Counted from the stretch's first letter, positions 49,869 to 59,122 are shown. The stretch is DNA of 61,352 nucleotides from Nitrosomonas sp. (GCA_024281695.1 JAMXAE010000002.1:1-61352), one strand, 5' to 3'. Program-made: numbers and translations. The notes: generated by a model not told the origin, from the sequence alone.

Positions 49869-50095
49869 ACCCCTCCCATTTCGATTTTAATAGTTATAAA
49901 GTGGTATTCAGATTCTAAAGCTAGGAATCAATATAGGAGAAACGCTCTTTCTGTCGGATTCCGCAATGTAGCAAATATTTTATATAAGCGCAAAAAGATG
50001 ATCAGAAAGCGTTGAGAGTACCCCATCTCTGGGTCAATAAGAATATAAAGCTACATTAACTTATTTGCTGCGACCAAATGAGTAATAATCCACGA

Positions 50096-50820
50096 CTAGA
50101 AGCCAAAAATAACGCGAGCTCCGGCATGGGGAGTATTGTGATGATGGATACGTTGTAGTCCAAATCCAAACTGGAGCTTTGCATGTTTCGCTAAATATAC
50201 ATGAACCTGAGGTATCACTAAGGCAATATTAGAAAGATTGGTCCGTGCTTCCTAGTTAATTTCCAGACCTAACAAGAATCTATTTGAGAATGTATAAAAA
50301 TATTACCATTGAGTAAGCCATCTACAACACCTTTTGATTTGATATCGGTGAGTCGGAATCCGGCCATATTGAGCGTGCTCCATTTTTCGTTAAACTGATA
50401 GCCAAATAGGTGAAGTAGGTCATTTTCATATCCTTTATCTTTTCGATGGTATTCCCCAATATATTGCCAGCCATGGATAAAACGATCGGTATTCAGAAAA
50501 TTAAAGGTACCTTGTAATGACAGTTTGTAAGCCTCAGTGACTGAGTTGTGTGTGGGTAATTCAAATTCAATGTCATGCCCTTTTGCATAAGCATATTCAA
50601 ATTCGGGATTAACATCGGTTGATTTATGTTTCAGATTGTATTGAGATAAGCTATTGAATTCATACTCCCCTTTCTTTGCACCAAGCGGTAATACCAGATC
50701 AAATACCATGGGTTCTGGCAGCCGGGGACCCTGACCTGGTTTATTTTGATTATAGGCATGATTTGGAGTTGATATTGCGAGGAATAAAAGTAGGCAAAGA
50801 ATTTTTATAATTTTATGCAC
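50096..50820 (-). pseudogene. outer-membrane beta-barrel-like protein, frameshifted and with a stop
   Basis: From GTG 50820 a signal peptide (about 1-22) precedes a strand-rich protein (EFNSLSQYNLKHKSTDV, HGWQYIGEYHRKD) ending prematurely at 50269. In another frame the sequence continues FLLGLEIN, a TAG at 50254-50252, then NIALVIPQVHVYLAKHAKLQ, FGFGLQRIHHHN and a final RVIFGF with TAG at 50098. So one frameshift (near 50280) and one nonsense codon separate the C-terminal strands from the body. Intact length would be about 240 residues. Function not recognised. Confidence 0.7.
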
Positions 50821-51173
50821 TCACTGTTTTATTGTGATTGAGATCTTTTGCAATATTGAGTATCGATGAATACAAATTGAATAACGCTCAATTGAGAAAA
50901 TGTCATCCAGTAAGGGGAAGTTGCAATTCATGAATATAAGGTATTGGCATCACTATAGCGTACATTGTCTTGTTTGCTAGAAAGAATGAATGAATTGATC
51001 CTGTCTTCCTATACATCATAGAATCAGTATTCAAGGGTAAACCGTGTGAAAAGTAAGCTAAAATATCGGCCCTAATCTCTATATGTTTAATGCGATTGGG
51101 TACGTATTGGTGAAGCTTGCCTTAAAGGGGGGTATGCCAAATTCTAATCGACAATTTCTAAAAGGAACTACTG
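50821..51173. other. 353-base divergent spacer
   Basis: Lies between the broken barrel gene and the cyanophycinase gene. No gene seen; promoters expected, none clear enough to call. Confidence 0.4.
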
Positions 51174-52175
51174 ATGAAACAATACTTCGCTGTTTTCCTG
51201 CTATTAACATTTTCGTTACCCGGATTCGCTGCCAAGAAATCACTTTATGAATACTTTCGTGTCGGTGCTATGGAGGATGTTGCTGACATTGCAACCACAC
51301 CCGGTACGGTGCTGATGGGCGGAGGTACCGATGTCGATGCTGCTTTTCAATGGATGTGCGCGCGCAGTGGCAATGGCGATTTTCTGGTGATACGCGCAAC
51401 CGGAACCGACGCATATAATCCTTATATTCAGGAATTATGTCCTAGCGGTAATTCTGTGGCAACGCTGATCATCCCGACAATCGAAGCGGCAAATAGTGAG
51501 GAAGTGATCGCGATTATAAATCGGGCGGAAGCTGTTTGGATTGCTGGCGGAGACCAATCGAACTACATCAATTATTGGAAGGGAACGCCTGTTCAAGAAG
51601 CGATCAATGCGCGAATCCTAGAGAGGATTCCGATTGGAGGAACCAGTGCCGGTTTGGATGTGCTGACGCAATTTATCTATTCAGCGCAGGCTAATAAAGG
51701 AGTAACTTCTAAACAAGCACTGGCTGATCCTTTCAGCAAATTCATTTCGCTGGATTCTAATTTTGTTACTACGTTGCCATTTCTGAGCGGTATCATCGGT
51801 GATTCGCATTTTATAACGCGTGACCGTTTGGGGCGCGACATCGCTTTCTTATGTCGTATCTACGACAATGGGTGGTCAAATCAACCGCGGGGTATTTTCG
51901 TGGATGAGGAAACAGCGCTGTTGATTGATGGGGATGGCATAGGAAAAGTGGTTGGCAATAGCCATGCGTATTTCCTGCAAGCTCCAGGAGAACCTGAAGT
52001 GTGTGAAAGTAAGCGTCCGCTAACTTATAAAGATATCCATGTGTATCGAATCAGTGCGCAAGTGGATTCTTCTTATGACTTGTTCGCATGGCAGGGCTTC
52101 AACGGAACAGAATATAATGTATCCGCAATTGAAGGTGTACTGACTTCGGATCAAGATAACCTTGCGCTGTATTAG
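51174..52175 (+). CDS. secreted cyanophycinase-like serine peptidase (S51 family)
   Basis: 333 residues. Signal peptide (about 1-20, ending FAA). Fold landmarks of cyanophycinase/peptidase E: VLMGGGTDVDAAF, AVWIAGGDQSNYINYW, and the nucleophile Ser158 in IGGTSAGLDVL; SHFITRDRLGR and GIFVDEETALLID follow. Known members cleave the Asp-Arg polymer cyanophycin; a secreted one would act on external polymer or another peptide. No cyanophycin synthetase is in the window. AAGGA precedes ATG 51174. Confidence 0.87.
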   Translation: MKQYFAVFLLLTFSLPGFAAKKSLYEYFRVGAMEDVADIATTPGTVLMGGGTDVDAAFQWMCARSGNGDFLVIRATGTDAYNPYIQELCPSGNSVATLIIPTIEAANSEEVIAIINRAEAVWIAGGDQSNYINYWKGTPVQEAINARILERIPIGGTSAGLDVLTQFIYSAQANKGVTSKQALADPFSKFISLDSNFVTTLPFLSGIIGDSHFITRDRLGRDIAFLCRIYDNGWSNQPRGIFVDEETALLIDGDGIGKVVGNSHAYFLQAPGEPEVCESKRPLTYKDIHVYRISAQVDSSYDLFAWQGFNGTEYNVSAIEGVLTSDQDNLALY

Positions 52176-52189
52176 ATTACACGGGGCGA

Positions 52190-52903
52190 TTATTTGAAAT
52201 TAACGATGGGCATTTTCTGAATGCTAGCCCGGTTTGTTTCTCCGTTCACATTGATCATGATCAGACGACCGCTGCCTTGAGCATAGTCATTGCGAAAATC
52301 ATAAACCCCACCAATAATTACCAAATGTCCTTCTTTGACTTCTGTTGCATATTTCTTTAAAGCCGTTGAAACCTGGTGATTCACATTCGACTCGACACTG
52401 GCTTTAACCTGCGCATGGTTATCAGATTGATTGCCGACTACTTTGATCGTATCCAGTTCTCGCCAAATGGAAGGTTCGAGATGAGCAGGTTTAGCCATCG
52501 CAGCTTCAACTGCTCCGCAGGATGAATGCCCGATGATAAATAATACGGGCGTATGCAAATGGCGAATGCCATATTCAATGGATCCTTCGGCGGTTGAAAC
52601 CTGATTACCAATGTTACGAACCAAGAAAAGATCGCCGTCAGGATGGATATCGAGCGCATGCGTGTGCAATCGCGAATCAGCACAAGTGACCATGGTCGCC
52701 ATGGGTTTTTGTCCATGAATATGCTGGGAGAAATAATCCGGTGGCAATCGCTTAACAAATGCATCATTGGATTCTATGACATGACGAACGATTTCTCTGA
52801 CTTGATCTTGCTCACTTTTGTTGACTGGCGTTGGGGATTCAGCCATTAAACTGCTTGTACTCAACAAGCATACTAACAAGATGATGAGGCTAAATTTTTG
52901 CAT
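52190..52903 (-). CDS. beta-class carbonic anhydrase, secreted
   Basis: 237 residues. Signal peptide (about 1-21, SLMAES). Zinc ligands Cys74, His126 and Cys129 are visible in TCADSRL (with Asp76-Arg78) and GHSSCGAVEAA; FLVRNIGNQV is also typical. Interconverts CO2 and bicarbonate in the periplasm. Convergent with cyanophycinase with 14 bases between. AGGAGA upstream. Periplasmic CO2 supply would suit an autotroph; that is inference. Confidence 0.93.
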   Translation of the reverse strand: MQKFSLIILLVCLLSTSSLMAESPTPVNKSEQDQVREIVRHVIESNDAFVKRLPPDYFSQHIHGQKPMATMVTCADSRLHTHALDIHPDGDLFLVRNIGNQVSTAEGSIEYGIRHLHTPVLFIIGHSSCGAVEAAMAKPAHLEPSIWRELDTIKVVGNQSDNHAQVKASVESNVNHQVSTALKKYATEVKEGHLVIIGGVYDFRNDYAQGSGRLIMINVNGETNRASIQKMPIVNFK

Positions 52904-53075
52904 TGTATCAATCTCCTGTGGTTAAAATTAAAGCCTCAATGCGGGACTCTGAATGATTCCTGCTTTTGAATGACACTATTAAAAAATATGAGTCTTTGGT
53001 TTCATACTAACAAAATTCACTATCAATGACATACTCATATTCAGAAACATTTTAACAAATACTCGGGGAAATACT

Positions 53076-53762
53076 ATGAGTCACCAAGAGATACATAGGT
53101 CACATCGTATAGGATGGTTACGCGCTGCCGTTCTCGGTGCCAATGATGGTATCGTTTCAACTGCCAGTCTTATCATCGGTGTGGCGGCGGCTCAGACCGC
53201 GCAGGCAGATATCCTACTTGCTGGGGCCGCAGGACTGGTTGCCGGTGCAATGTCGATGGCTGCTGGTGAATATGTGTCAGTGAGTTCTCAGTCAGATACA
53301 GAAAAAGCAGACCTTGAACTTGAGAAAAAATCATTAAACGACGATTTTGAATTTGAGTTGAAAGAACTTGCCAGTATTTATGAAAAAAGAGGATTGGATT
53401 CAGATTTGGCAAGACAAGTGGCGGAACAGTTGATGGTACGTGATGCTTTGGGAGCCCATGCAAGAGATGAGTTAGGCTTGGTCGAGAACGTGAGAGCTCG
53501 TCCCATTCAAGCTGCGTTATTCTCTGCAGGTACATTCACTATTGGCGCTGCGATGCCATTATTGGTTGCATGGAATGTGCCAATTCCGCTAATACCTGCC
53601 GTTGCGGTATCGTCACTCGCATTTCTGGCTGTTCTAGGCGGTCTTGCTGCGCGCGCGGGAGGCGCGGCAATGTCTATCGGTGCTATCAGAGTGACTTTCT
53701 GGGGGGCATTGGCAATGGGACTAACGGCAGCAGTAGGTAGGTTATTTGGTGTAGCTGTTTGA
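53076..53762 (+). CDS. VIT1/CCC1-family iron/manganese transporter
   Basis: 228 residues. LRAAVLGANDGIVSTASLII is the family N-terminus; GAMSMAAGEYVSVSSQSDTE follows, then the cytoplasmic metal-binding helical hairpin (about 75-135, Glu/Asp-rich) and three C-terminal helices. Plant and yeast relatives load Fe2+/Mn2+ into vacuoles; bacterial members export or sequester iron. Convergent with a ferric-reductase-like gene, so both may act in iron handling. Confidence 0.92.
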   Translation: MSHQEIHRSHRIGWLRAAVLGANDGIVSTASLIIGVAAAQTAQADILLAGAAGLVAGAMSMAAGEYVSVSSQSDTEKADLELEKKSLNDDFEFELKELASIYEKRGLDSDLARQVAEQLMVRDALGAHARDELGLVENVRARPIQAALFSAGTFTIGAAMPLLVAWNVPIPLIPAVAVSSLAFLAVLGGLAARAGGAAMSIGAIRVTFWGALAMGLTAAVGRLFGVAV

Positions 53763-53811
53763 TAGGAAATTATTTTTAAAATTGCTCGGTAACGACTCAA
53801 TATAGACGATC

Positions 53812-53883
53812 CTAAACCAATAGCCATAAACCGATCACAAGCAGCCAAAATAATAAGGTTGCAACGATATAAAGATGATTCAT
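53812..53883 (-). CDS. 23-residue single-helix membrane peptide, coupled to the ferric-reductase-like gene
   Basis: Starts at ATG 53883, whose last bases overlap the TGA of the upstream reductase (ATGA). Begins MNHLYIVATL and goes on with a Leu/Ile/Val/Trp-rich stretch ending in TAG; the whole peptide is one hydrophobic helix with Trp residues near its end. Position, overlap and composition suit a small subunit or regulator of the membrane reductase, as CydX does for cytochrome bd. Expression is not shown; no clear ribosome binding site beyond coupling. Confidence 0.5.
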   Translation of the reverse strand: MNHLYIVATLLFWLLVIGLWLLV

Positions 53884-55127
53884 GAGCGAAAATCAAACTG
53901 CTCAGAATGGATCTGCTGTTCGGGTACACCCTGTACCTGCAGCCAACTGGTAACCTTTGCTATCAGTAAGGGTGGCCCGCAGAGGTATATTTGCCGCTGT
54001 TTTAATTCATCGATATTTGCCAGCAAAGCGAATAAAGGCATGGGGTCATTTTCCATGATTAAGGAATAAACCTGTAATTCTACTTGAACCGTTGCATAGG
54101 CTTGCAATTCTTGCTCATAAGGAACCTGTTCATGCTCGCGATGCACATAGACTAAATCGGTTTTCTGCATGACCGGGTAGCTACGCAACAAGGCTAGGAA
54201 TGGTGTGATGCCGATGCCGCCAGCAATCCAGATTTCTGCTGACAATGGCCGATCCAGTAAAAAAGTCCCATAAGGGCCTTGCAGGCGAACAGCCACACCC
54301 GGCTCGAGTAATTGGATATGTTGTGTACAATTGCCTAACGCTTTAATACTGAGGGATAAACTGCCGTCCTCAGTGACTTTGCTAACCGTGTATGGATGAA
54401 ATTCACCACAACCTTGAAAATGCGGCCCCTCAAAAAACGCTGCATTAACAAACTGACCCTGTGCAATGCCTAGGGGCTTTCCCAGTGGACGCAAGACCAC
54501 TTCCGTAATGTGCTCGGATGGATGAGAAACAGCGTCGACTTCATAAGGAAAGGCGCCGATACCATAATCGCTGTGTACTAACCGCCAGCTTACTGCGATC
54601 CCGATCATCAACAAAGTGACTGCCAAGCTGACAGAAAAACCACCGGCGATCGCGATATGTCCCAAACCGATCAGCATGGCCACTACTAACAGCAGATGCA
54701 AGTGCCGCCACACGCTATATGAAAGACGCAGAGAAAAAGTGGCCGCCAGTCCCAGCATGAAGACGATCAATCCAATCCAACCGATCCTATTTAGAAGATC
54801 CGAATTAAAAGGCGACAGAAACTCCCATGCCGTATCGAGATCAAGTTCTAGGTAACGGCTGGCCAAGAACAAGGGATGCGCCAATAACAACACATATCCG
54901 GCCATGCCCATTCTATGATGCCACTGGTACATGCACTGCAACCCACCCCACCAAACTGTCCAAAACGGTTCACGGATCATCAACAGTAAACTGGCGGAAA
55001 TCAAGCCCGTGCCAAGCCAACCCGACAAGATACCGAATCCGTAAAGATCGGAGGGCAGCGAAGAAACTATCAACATGGCCGGCAACAGCGCCGCAGTGAT
55101 GACTGCAATTTTTGGGATAATGCGCAC
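53880..55127 (-). CDS. ferric-reductase-like membrane flavoprotein
   Basis: 415 residues. N-terminal half: about six hydrophobic helices with the ferric-reductase-like pattern (MYQWHHRMGMAGYVLLLAHP, with His residues able to bind heme, and SVWRHLHLLL). C-terminal half: FAD-binding beta-barrel (GQFVNAAFF, HPYTVSK) and NAD(P)-binding domain (GPYGTFL, IWIAGGIGITPFLALL, YLCGPPLL). Starts at GTG 55127. Passes electrons from NAD(P)H across or into the membrane; the acceptor is unknown. Followed by a coupled 23-residue peptide. Confidence 0.9.
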   Translation of the reverse strand: MRIIPKIAVITAALLPAMLIVSSLPSDLYGFGILSGWLGTGLISASLLLMIREPFWTVWWGGLQCMYQWHHRMGMAGYVLLLAHPLFLASRYLELDLDTAWEFLSPFNSDLLNRIGWIGLIVFMLGLAATFSLRLSYSVWRHLHLLLVVAMLIGLGHIAIAGGFSVSLAVTLLMIGIAVSWRLVHSDYGIGAFPYEVDAVSHPSEHITEVVLRPLGKPLGIAQGQFVNAAFFEGPHFQGCGEFHPYTVSKVTEDGSLSLSIKALGNCTQHIQLLEPGVAVRLQGPYGTFLLDRPLSAEIWIAGGIGITPFLALLRSYPVMQKTDLVYVHREHEQVPYEQELQAYATVQVELQVYSLIMENDPMPLFALLANIDELKQRQIYLCGPPLLIAKVTSWLQVQGVPEQQIHSEQFDFRS

Positions 55128-55362
55128 TATTATTGAATTTGAGGTAAGAATTCCATTGTGAGGCGATTGTTTGCAGGCTTGCCCCTCTGCACTATAAAAT
55201 TGAGTTCTGGTTTTTTATGGTTCGCCAAAGCGGACAAAACAAGTAACTGGAAGATCAGTGTCTATGCATTTCTTCTGCAAAGGTGGCAGACAGTCCTTAA
55301 AGTCCTGTTGTTGGATTTTACTCATTTGCTTAATAATCTGGTGTCGCAAGATAAATTCGCCT

Positions 55363-55974
55363 CTATAATTTTAATCCCTTACCCCGCAATTTATTTATGT
55401 GATTATTAGCAGTTTCGTAAATTTGGTTTTCAGATATTCCAAAGCGGGTAGTGAAAACGAGCACCTCGTTTCCTATTATTTGTTGAAGTTCAATTGCTAA
55501 TTTAGTGAAGCGACGAATTTCATCTATAAAATGAGTTCGACCCTCATCAGTATAAAGTGAATCCCTATTTTTTCTATTAGAATTATGAACAATCCATATC
55601 CGTTGCTGATTGAAATTCTTTAATTTTTCTAAAAGCTCAGTTGAAACTATATTGTTATCCTCGACAAGCCCAATCAACTGACCTAAGGTTTTTTTCTTAA
55701 GTTTATCCATTTCTATTTGTGCTTGTGATGCTTGAATACTTTCAGTTTTTTTCGCTACAGCCTTTATGGAATATAGTTTTGCTATAAAATCTTCCACATA
55801 CTGCAAATGCCAAATTGCTTCCCCTGTTTTTTGGTAGAAGAAATTCAGCTCGTCTGGGCATATTTGTCTTCTCAGACACGGACTCTTGTAAAGCGTAAAC
55901 ACATCACTTAAATTTTCCCGTTTCAGTAACACCACTTCATTGAACCGAACCAACACTGTCCATTCATCTTTCAA
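55363..55974 (-). CDS. HEPN-like protein
   Basis: 203 residues, all-helical. The motif RIWIVH at residues 125-130, followed by NSN, fits the RxxxxH active-site pattern of HEPN-domain nucleases; the preceding segments GEAIWHLQYVEDFIAKLYS and KTLGQLIGLVEDNN also resemble HEPN helices. The start is TTG 55974, overlapping the TGA of the CruF-like gene by four bases, so translation may be coupled. The first 30 residues look unlike the rest of the family and may not belong. No nucleotidyltransferase partner is adjacent. Nuclease activity is inference. Confidence 0.6.
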   Translation of the reverse strand: MKDEWTVLVRFNEVVLLKRENLSDVFTLYKSPCLRRQICPDELNFFYQKTGEAIWHLQYVEDFIAKLYSIKAVAKKTESIQASQAQIEMDKLKKKTLGQLIGLVEDNNIVSTELLEKLKNFNQQRIWIVHNSNRKNRDSLYTDEGRTHFIDEIRRFTKLAIELQQIIGNEVLVFTTRFGISENQIYETANNHINKLRGKGLKL

Positions 55975-56816
55975 TGCTTATTAAAAGGTGACCAAGGATA
56001 ATCTTTCAAATGTTCTCGCAGCTCTTCCTCACGGTAGCGATTGACCCGCAAGATGGCCAGAATAATCACCATGACGATCGGCAGCGTAAATATCAATATG
56101 CCGGTTAGCGCGATCAGGTATTCACCGATCCAAAGAGTTACCGCCCAGTTAAAGATCAGTACCGATAGATAAAGAACCGGTCCCAGCAGAGAACGAAATG
56201 GCATAGCGAATAACCCATATGGCGTTTTTTCCTCGCGCCTGCGGTCAATCTGCTGGAAAGCAGCCACTAGTACAAAACTGGTCAGGAGCCAGCCAAGGTA
56301 GTTTGAAATCGGTACGCCGAAATGCAATCCTGCTTCGTAGTAGCCGTATATTTGCCCCAGAAACCAGCGATTGCCCTGTAACGCTACTGGGTCAATGATG
56401 ATGTCCAGAAATGTTTGCAAGAAAGCGCCCAGCACCAGTGCGGCCCATGAATGTCGGATGGTGCGCGTTTCCAGCGTGATCAGATCGATGCCTTTTGTCG
56501 CCAGAGGAGACAAGATAAGCAACGCTGTCGTGTAACTGCAGTAGGTTAGAAAAACATATGACAGCGAATCAAAAAAGGGCACTCCCCAAACCCACAATTC
56601 TCTATGGTTTGTGGTGTCTATGTAATAGTACCAACCGTAAGGGAACCCGGTGGTAATGGAAAGTTTTTCCGATGTGAAAGCGATTAGGTATCCGGCCACA
56701 GTGAAAGCGAGGGTCTTGCGCCAGCCCACGTGCGGCAAACAGGCGAGCAGAAAGACTGCAAAAAAGGTGAATACATAAGGGCGCATGACAATGGTATCAA
56801 TGGCGATATCAAACAT
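55971..56816 (-). CDS. CruF-like carotenoid biosynthesis membrane protein (DUF422)
   Basis: 281 residues from ATG 56816, with GGGAG upstream. Seven or so membrane helices. Landmarks: TSEKLSITTGFPYGWYYYID, GVPFFDSLSYVFLTYCSY, LDIIIDPVALQGNRWFLGQI, and GVPISNYLGWLLTS, all typical of the bisanhydrobacterioruberin/carotenoid hydratase family. No other carotenoid gene is present in the window, so its role may differ. Confidence 0.85.
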   Translation of the reverse strand: MFDIAIDTIVMRPYVFTFFAVFLLACLPHVGWRKTLAFTVAGYLIAFTSEKLSITTGFPYGWYYYIDTTNHRELWVWGVPFFDSLSYVFLTYCSYTTALLILSPLATKGIDLITLETRTIRHSWAALVLGAFLQTFLDIIIDPVALQGNRWFLGQIYGYYEAGLHFGVPISNYLGWLLTSFVLVAAFQQIDRRREEKTPYGLFAMPFRSLLGPVLYLSVLIFNWAVTLWIGEYLIALTGILIFTLPIVMVIILAILRVNRYREEELREHLKDYPWSPFNKH

Positions 56817-57018
56817 GGGCAACTCCCGGATCGATATCATTGGTTTTACTGGGTTCTCTGTTGCGATCAGAAACCAAATGCAATATGTCGTGGGCACGTG
56901 TCGGCAAGCGCCTAGAACATGCGCCGATTTGCTCGAAGCCTAGCAATCTACAGTAGAGTTTTGTCGATTCGACATGGCTAAAGCATGGCATCGCGGTGTG
57001 ATGAGGTGTAATCGGCAT
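56809..57018 (-). CDS. short hypothetical protein or gene remnant
   Basis: 69 residues with AAGGAA just before ATG 57018. Overlaps the start of the CruF-like gene by eight bases. Contains two cysteines near the middle and a sequence (KLYCRLLGFEQIG) that looks like the fragment of a larger globular protein. Not recognised. Confidence 0.35.
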   Translation of the reverse strand: MPITPHHTAMPCFSHVESTKLYCRLLGFEQIGACSRRLPTRAHDILHLVSDRNREPSKTNDIDPGVAHV

Positions 57019-57096
57019 AAATTCCTTGTTTAAAATACGAGATCGTATGTACGGTTTCTTGTGAGCACTAGCATTCTAATAAATTGCGGTGTTTTT

Positions 57097-57675
57097 TTAT
57101 TTTGGTTGGATGGGTTGATTATGTTTGTTTTCGCGCCAATGATACAAAATCCATACCGTAGTGCCGACTAACAATAAACCTGTGATAACCCGTGCTTCAT
57201 ATTGTTTTATTTCATCAATCAAAATTTCAAGTGCGTGGCCGAAATAATATCCCAATACGCCGATGAGAGTGGCCCATATCAATGCTCCACAGGTATTGAG
57301 TGCGAGATAACGAATGGGAGAAACCCCGCTGGCGCCTAAAACAAACGGAGCGATTGTCCTAATGCCATACAAAAAACGAAATCCTAAGATAAATAACGCG
57401 TCGTATTGATTGAGTAAATAAAATACTCGATCGGTTTTTGATTTCCAGCCAGGCCTCTTTTCTATGAATTCATGACCTTTAATACGACCGATGTAAAAAT
57501 ATAATTGATCGCCAATTAAAGTGCCGGTAAATGCAATTGCGATGACGACAGGTAACTCCAAATAACCACGATGTGCTAAGAAACCTGCAATTACTAATAT
57601 GGTTTCACCTTCTAGAAAGGTACCGATTAGGATGCCAATATAGCCATAATGGTTGACGACTTCTTCTAAACTCAC
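57097..57675 (-). CDS. DedA-family membrane protein
   Basis: 192 residues. YGYIGILIGTFLEGETILVI, then LIGDQLYFYIGRIKG, FLYGIRTIAPFVLGASGV and a late helix. Matches the DedA/VTT (SNARE-associated) group, which includes undecaprenyl-phosphate and lipid transporters. Starts at GTG 57675 behind GGAA. Confidence 0.92.
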   Translation of the reverse strand: MSLEEVVNHYGYIGILIGTFLEGETILVIAGFLAHRGYLELPVVIAIAFTGTLIGDQLYFYIGRIKGHEFIEKRPGWKSKTDRVFYLLNQYDALFILGFRFLYGIRTIAPFVLGASGVSPIRYLALNTCGALIWATLIGVLGYYFGHALEILIDEIKQYEARVITGLLLVGTTVWILYHWRENKHNQPIQPK

Positions 57676-58147
57676 CGTGATTCCAATGTGAATAGTTAAC
57701 TAGATTTAGGTTGCGATTGCGACTGCCAAGGAATGGTGAACATGCGATATTGCCGCATTATATAGAATCGGTGGGATTGTCACGAAAATACTCGTCAACT
57801 GTGTAGATCGAAGTGACGGCTACTATCCCTTTCAAATATGGCGATGCTGTCATTCACATAGGCATTATTTTTTCTCTAGATTGATGTGGATGAAGGAAGA
57901 CACTTCAACATCTACCAATAACCGTCAATTTTCTCGTATTCGATTTTGTTAGAGATGTCCTTAGCACGATAGGGGTTTTGATAGGATGCGAATTGTGTTC
58001 AGCCACTATTCAGTTCAAAGATTACACAATGAAAACTAAAATATCAAAATTGATTTGATATTGGATTTTAGAAGAGAGATAGGGCTTAAATGAAGAAATC
58101 GCGTCATGAATACAGCCCGCCCATTTGATTTATTGAGGAGACGCATC
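57676..58147. other. 472-base spacer
   Basis: Apart from a possible PilZ-like remnant near 57890-58057 I see no gene. AT-rich near 58030-58100. Confidence 0.35.
57890..58057 (+). pseudogene. possible remnant of a PilZ-type gene
   Basis: ATG 57890 begins MKEDTSTSTNNRQFSRIRFC and stops at TAG 57950. RQFSRIRF resembles the RxxxR start of PilZ c-di-GMP-binding domains. A shifted frame further on reads LIGCELCSATIQFKDY, which could be a second PilZ strand. Weak; based on short patterns. Confidence 0.25.
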
Positions 58148-58423
58148 ATGAAAACGAAAAAAATGCTTATCCAATTAGCCATAATTGGAATGTTCCTGCT
58201 TGGAGGGTGTGTGGCTACCCCATATTATGGAGGAGCTAGATACTATAGCGGGGCTGCGTATGGTTACGGATATCAACCAGCCTTTTACGGTAATCAAAGC
58301 TACATCGGTTATACATACTACGGTAATGAGCATCGACACGGGCATAGACACTCGATTGGAGGGCATAAACGCTTCAATGGGGGACATTGGGGAGGTCACA
58401 GAGGAGGACATCATCGCCGATGA
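58148..58423 (+). CDS. small His/Gly/Tyr-rich lipoprotein
   Basis: 91 residues from ATG 58148 with GAGGAG nine bases upstream. Signal peptide with lipobox LLGGC (about residue 20), then a Tyr/Gly-rich segment (YYGGARYYSGAAYGYGY) and a His/Arg/Gly-rich tail with many HxH and GGH units. The tail could bind metal ions. Not recognised as a named family. Confidence 0.75.
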   Translation: MKTKKMLIQLAIIGMFLLGGCVATPYYGGARYYSGAAYGYGYQPAFYGNQSYIGYTYYGNEHRHGHRHSIGGHKRFNGGHWGGHRGGHHRR

Positions 58424-58738
58424 TTTTATAAAGATTAGATGGAAAATAAAATCTATTTCTCCAAGGTGGTATGGAAACATTACTGTTTCAGGATCAGATA
58501 AAATATGAACGTATAGTAGAAATTATTAGCTATACAATATTTGGACAGTTTGAGTAGCGCCTCCAAGCAGTCTGAGTTTCAGAAATACGATTCTATGATC
58601 ATCATTATCTTGATTTAAGAAACTGTCTACGACTAACAGCTTCACTTTATTTTCTGAAAAGCAAGAACGGGAGGCTAAGTTTCCTGTTTAGGATTAATTG
58701 ACCCTATATAGTTTTAGCTTTTAAGAGGAGTTTTAATC
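58424..58738. other. 315-base spacer
   Basis: No gene found. A GAGGAG ribosome binding site for the next gene is at its right end. Confidence 0.4.
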
Positions 58739-59122
58739 ATGAGCGCAAAGGTCAGAATAGTTTTAATACTATCCATGCTATTCTTTTCTTCGTTTCAGAC
58801 CCACGCAAGTGAAGAAATAACCACCCATATTTATTTTAGCAGGGCGGGAACAAAGTTGCTAAGTGGTATGGCTAATGTAACTACCGGGTGGATGGAATTA
58901 CCAAAAAATGTTATTTTATGGAGCCAGAAGGACAAAAATGTATTGGTTGGTTTTCCTGAGGGAGTGTTATGGGGCATTGTGCATACAGCCAGCCGAACAG
59001 GCTCTGGAGCGCTGGATCTTGCCACGTTTTGGCTTCCAACCTTTCCAACGCCAAGTCCATCTTTTATTTGGGATAATTTTTATAAAGAATCAGACTACTA
59101 CGGATGGCGAATGGGAAGGTGA
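58739..59122 (+). CDS. exosortase system-associated protein, TIGR04073 family
   Basis: 127 residues. Signal peptide (about 1-23, THASEE), then the compact TIGR04073 pattern: RAGTKLLSGMANVTTGWMEL, then GFPEGVLWGIVHTASRTGSG, ALDLATFWLPT and a Tyr-rich end. The family co-occurs with PEP-CTERM/exosortase systems; no exosortase gene is in this window. Function unknown. Confidence 0.8.
   Translation: MSAKVRIVLILSMLFFSSFQTHASEEITTHIYFSRAGTKLLSGMANVTTGWMELPKNVILWSQKDKNVLVGFPEGVLWGIVHTASRTGSGALDLATFWLPTFPTPSPSFIWDNFYKESDYYGWRMGR

Noticed and set aside
55158..55409. 83-codon rightward frame between the reductase and the HEPN-like gene
   Set aside because: No ribosome binding site, overlaps the end of the HEPN-like gene, and no recognisable pattern.
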